Below, in pieces: positions 4,796-6,762 of a stretch of 6,762 nt of DNA. The position numbers and the translations under genes are program-made. The stretch comes from Anaerolineae bacterium. Lineage in GTDB: Bacteria; Chloroflexota; Anaerolineae; Anaerolineales; E44-bin32. Below the pieces are notes generated by a model. It worked only from the letters and a program-made list of their open reading frames with translations, was not told the origin of the DNA and did not search any database. The number at the start of each line of letters is the position of its first letter. Within the stretch, counting starts at the first letter, position 1. The stretch lies in contig DAOVIK010000082.1 of NCBI GenBank assembly GCA_030673735.1, forward strand, positions 1 through 6,762. The letters are read 5' to 3'.

Positions 4796-6284
4796 GTTCC
4801 TAGAGACCCTCTGGGGATATCTACCGACCGCCTTGGGGGCGATCGGCATCCTCGTTGGGGGGTGGCTGATCGCGCTGCTGGGATCGGCGATCACCCGTCG
4901 GCTCCTGCGCCGCACGAGCATTGACGACCGCATTGCAAGATTGATCCGCGGCGATGAAGATGACGACGGCGAAGATGACCGTGTAGACGCCTCTCGCTGG
5001 GGAGGCAAGGTCGTCTTCTACCTGATCATGTTGTTTGTGGTCGTTGCCTTTCTACAGTCATTGAATCTGGCGATCGTCGCCGAACCCATCAACCAGCTGT
5101 TGGAACAGCTTTTCGCCTATCTTCCCGCGCTTCTGGGAGCCGCAGCATTACTGCTGGCATCATGGCTGATCGCCACTGCCCTCAAGCTTGTGGTGGTGCG
5201 TTTGCTGAAGCTTGCTAAGCTGGATGAGCGGCTTTCGAGCCAGGCTGACATAGATACCTCCGATCAGGTTGAGCTGAGCTCAACGCTGGGGAATGTCGTC
5301 TACTGGCTGGTGTTCCTTCTCTTTCTGCCGGCCATCGTGGGAGCTTTGGGGCTGCAGGGTCTTCTCGATCCGGTACAAGGTATGGTAGATGAGATCCTTG
5401 GCGTGCTGCCCAACATTCTTGGCGCCGGCTTGATCCTCCTCGTTGGTTGGCTAGCAGCGCGTATCGTCCGCCGGATCACTTCGAATCTGTTGGCGGGCAT
5501 TGGCACCGACCGACTGGGTGAGCGAACCGGAATCTCGACTGCGTTGGGCGGACAGCGGCTCTCATCCGTGATTGCGACAGTGGTCTACGTCTTGATCCTG
5601 ATTCCGATCGCTATTTCTTCACTGAACGCGCTGCAGATTGAGGCCGTTTCCGAGCCGGCATCCAGGATGCTGGGAACGATACTCAACGCGCTTCCGGTGA
5701 TATTCGGGGCCTTCCTCTTGATCGGAGTGGCCTATTTTGTGGCCCAGCTCTTGGGGACTTTCGTCACCAATGTGCTTACAGGAATCGGCTTCAACAAGGT
5801 CCTGGAGTGGATTGGTCTCGGGAGCGGAGAAGAAACCGAAGGCCGTCGCACACCGTCCCAGATAATGGGCTACCTAACGGTCATCGCCGTGATGTTCTTT
5901 GCCGCGATCGAAGCGGCCAATCTGCTGGGCTTCACAATCCTGGCGGATCTGGTTTCCCGGTTCCTGGTCGGAGCTGGAGGCGTTATGCTTGGATTGGTCA
6001 TCTTCGGCCTGGGTCTGTACCTTGCCGGGCTGGCCGAATCCGTGATCCGTGATACTGGGGGTTCTCAAGCGCACATCCTAGCGCCCAGCGCTCGCATCGC
6101 CATCATCGTCTTCTCCGGCGCATTGGCGCTGCGTCAGGTGGGGATTGCGGAGGACATCGTCAACCTTTCGTTCGGGATCATCCTGGGCGCGATCGCCATC
6201 GCCGCCGCACTGGCATTTGGCCTTGGCGCGCGAGAGGTCGCCGGGAGTGAGGTCGAACGCTGGCTGAAGTCGCTCAAGAAATAG
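4776..6284 (+). CDS. mechanosensitive-channel-like membrane protein with five TM_helix repeats
   Basis: This is a 502-residue polytopic inner-membrane protein of the kind annotated as mechanosensitive ion channel with conserved TM_helix domains. A segment of the pattern [Y/V/A]LPxxxGAxxLLxxWLxA recurs at residues 15-33, 115-134, 210-229 and 305-324, with a degenerate fifth copy near 396-418. The spacing is about 91-100 residues, and each copy is followed by a further hydrophobic segment, giving about ten helices. The C-terminal AIAAALAFGLGAREVAG (474-490) resembles the pore helix of MscS proteins, but the chain ends 12 residues later, so the cytoplasmic MscS beta domain is absent. A strongly acidic loop (RGDEDDDGEDD, 58-68) follows the first helix. 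The start is fixed by AAGGAGG (4761-4767). A role in osmotic or envelope-stress response is inferred from family only; gating has not been shown for most such proteins. It is transcribed alone, with a long leader before it and hairpins after it. Confidence 0.82.
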   Translation: MDEYIIEFLETLWGYLPTALGAIGILVGGWLIALLGSAITRRLLRRTSIDDRIARLIRGDEDDDGEDDRVDASRWGGKVVFYLIMLFVVVAFLQSLNLAIVAEPINQLLEQLFAYLPALLGAAALLLASWLIATALKLVVVRLLKLAKLDERLSSQADIDTSDQVELSSTLGNVVYWLVFLLFLPAIVGALGLQGLLDPVQGMVDEILGVLPNILGAGLILLVGWLAARIVRRITSNLLAGIGTDRLGERTGISTALGGQRLSSVIATVVYVLILIPIAISSLNALQIEAVSEPASRMLGTILNALPVIFGAFLLIGVAYFVAQLLGTFVTNVLTGIGFNKVLEWIGLGSGEETEGRRTPSQIMGYLTVIAVMFFAAIEAANLLGFTILADLVSRFLVGAGGVMLGLVIFGLGLYLAGLAESVIRDTGGSQAHILAPSARIAIIVFSGALALRQVGIAEDIVNLSFGIILGAIAIAAALAFGLGAREVAGSEVERWLKSLKK

Positions 6285-6294
6285 CGTGAGTCAT

Positions 6295-6351
6295 GGCGCG
6301 CTGAGCGCGCCTTGCATCAGGAGCCTGTCGCTAAATGGCAGGCCCCTGATG
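6295..6351 (+). terminator. tandem hairpins downstream of channel-like gene, probable terminator
   Basis: The first hairpin is GGCGCGC-TGA-GCGCGCC (6295-6311), a perfect 7-bp GC stem 10 bases after the stop codon. The second pairs CATCAGG (6315-6321) with CCTGATG (6345-6351), then after one A/C mismatch GCCTG (6323-6327) with CAGGC (6339-6343), giving about 12 pairs with a further T-G wobble and C-G pair inside. No T-run follows either, so a classical intrinsic terminator is not shown. Position right after the gene supports termination or mRNA 3'-end protection. Confidence 0.45.
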
Positions 6352-6470
6352 TATTCCTGAGGGAAGCCGAAGCGCTGCACACTGCTGGCTTCAAGGACAC
6401 ATTTTGAATGATAATGCCGGCCAATGCATCAGGTTGTTGCGCTGCGATTTGCTGATCTCCTGAACCCAGA

Positions 6471-6479
6471 CCCCCCCCC
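6471..6479. repeat. C9 homopolymer tract
   Basis: Nine consecutive C lie in the intergenic region about 150 bp before the lipoprotein start, within the context CCCAGA-C9-AGA. Such tracts slip easily during replication and sequencing. At this distance an effect on the lipoprotein promoter is possible but unsupported. Confidence 0.6.
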
Positions 6480-6498
6480 AGACTCCTGAAACGCAGGA

Positions 6499-6518
6499 AG
6501 AAGGCTTAGAAGCCTTCT
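6499..6518. repeat. 20-bp palindrome upstream of lipoprotein gene
   Basis: AGAAGGCTT (6499-6507) and AAGCCTTCT (6510-6518) are perfect 9-bp inverted arms separated by AG. The short spacer suits a dimeric regulator site, and as RNA it would fold into a tight hairpin. It lies about 110 bp before the lipoprotein start. No T-run follows, so a terminator is less likely. Confidence 0.5.
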
Positions 6519-6628
6519 ATGGCGCTTCTGGGCCAAACTGTGAGCTTATCTGCACTCTCCAAGACAGCGCGGTTCCTGGCAGTTAAGGCCTTTCTTCCCT
6601 ATATTGCGGGTCTACTGAGGTGACTGCC

Positions 6629-6762
6629 ATGAAGCGATGCTCAGCCGTCGTTATGCTGCTCTTGCCCGTGTTCGTGGCCGCCTGCGGCTTCCTGGAAGGG
6701 TTCCGCGCTACGCCGACACACTCCCCTCCCACGCCGACCGCAACGCTGCCGCCATCGTTGAC
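6629..6762 (+). CDS. lipoprotein, N-terminal part (continues beyond window)
   Basis: Forty-four codons are visible before the right edge. The N-terminus is a lipoprotein signal peptide: charged MKR, hydrophobic core (about 6-16) and lipobox V16-A17-A18-C19, so after processing C19 would carry the lipid anchor. After it come a short segment FLEGFRAT (21-28) and the start of a Thr/Pro-rich stretch (PTHSPPTPTAT, 29-39) typical of flexible linkers tethering extracytoplasmic domains. The start is well supported by GAGGTGA (6617-6623), 5 bases upstream of the ATG. The functional domain lies outside the window, so no role can be given. PTPT linkers of this type are common in Chloroflexota lipoproteins, which is only weak taxonomic evidence. 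Confidence 0.8.
   Translation, partial: MKRCSAVVMLLLPVFVAACGFLEGFRATPTHSPPTPTATLPPSL

Larger units (their letters stand above)
6285..6628. other. 344-bp intergenic region between channel-like and lipoprotein genes
   Basis: No gene is visible. The left end carries two adjacent hairpins (6295-6311, 6315-6351) that probably end the upstream transcript. The middle contains a GATAAT (6410-6415) without a good -35, and a run of nine C (6471-6479). The right part has a 20-bp palindrome (6499-6518), a TATATT (6600-6605) that could be a -10 with only a poor -35 (TGGCAG, 6577-6582, 17-bp spacer), and the ribosome-binding site of the next gene. Confidence 0.6.

Overview
The window is about 60% GC bacterial DNA with strong Shine-Dalgarno sites, short gaps between same-strand genes and no mobile element, CRISPR array, rRNA or tRNA that I can see. 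It looks like ordinary chromosomal DNA. A separate (unfused) KorA-type ferredoxin oxidoreductase subunit, a Fpg/Nei-like protein of the 'MIELPE' type and a lipoprotein with a Thr/Pro 'PTPTAT' linker are together reminiscent of Chloroflexota or a similar soil or sediment lineage. This is a guess from gene style and not a demonstrated taxonomy.

Layout. On the minus strand, 1-992 holds the first 330 residues of korA, running off the left edge; a korB partner would be expected further left. A 223-bp divergent intergenic region (993-1215) carries two related palindromes, one near each gene start. On the plus strand come a 2-hydroxy-3-oxopropionate reductase-like dehydrogenase (1216-2115), an MFS transporter (2221-3417) and a Fpg/Nei-fold protein lacking several hallmark catalytic residues (3475-4305). 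These three lie head to tail with gaps of 105 and 57 bp and could be co-transcribed. A 470-bp gap (4306-4775) follows. It contains an extended -10 promoter-like element overlapping an inverted repeat, then several potential RNA hairpins and a short ORF, and leads into a 502-residue membrane protein built of five repeats of the TM_helix type found in mechanosensitive-channel-like proteins (4776-6284). After it come two adjacent hairpins that probably end transcription, a C9 tract, a 20-bp palindrome and the start of a lipoprotein gene (6629 to the right edge).

How the genes may work together. KorA points to ferredoxin-linked 2-oxoacid metabolism. The dehydrogenase reduces tartronate semialdehyde to glycerate, or handles a related beta-hydroxyacid. 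The MFS transporter has no substrate assignable from sequence. No clear single pathway unites the window. The most interesting items are the residue-deviant Fpg/Nei homologue, the repeat-built channel-like protein without a MscS beta domain, and the structured leader in front of it. None of these proves a new system.
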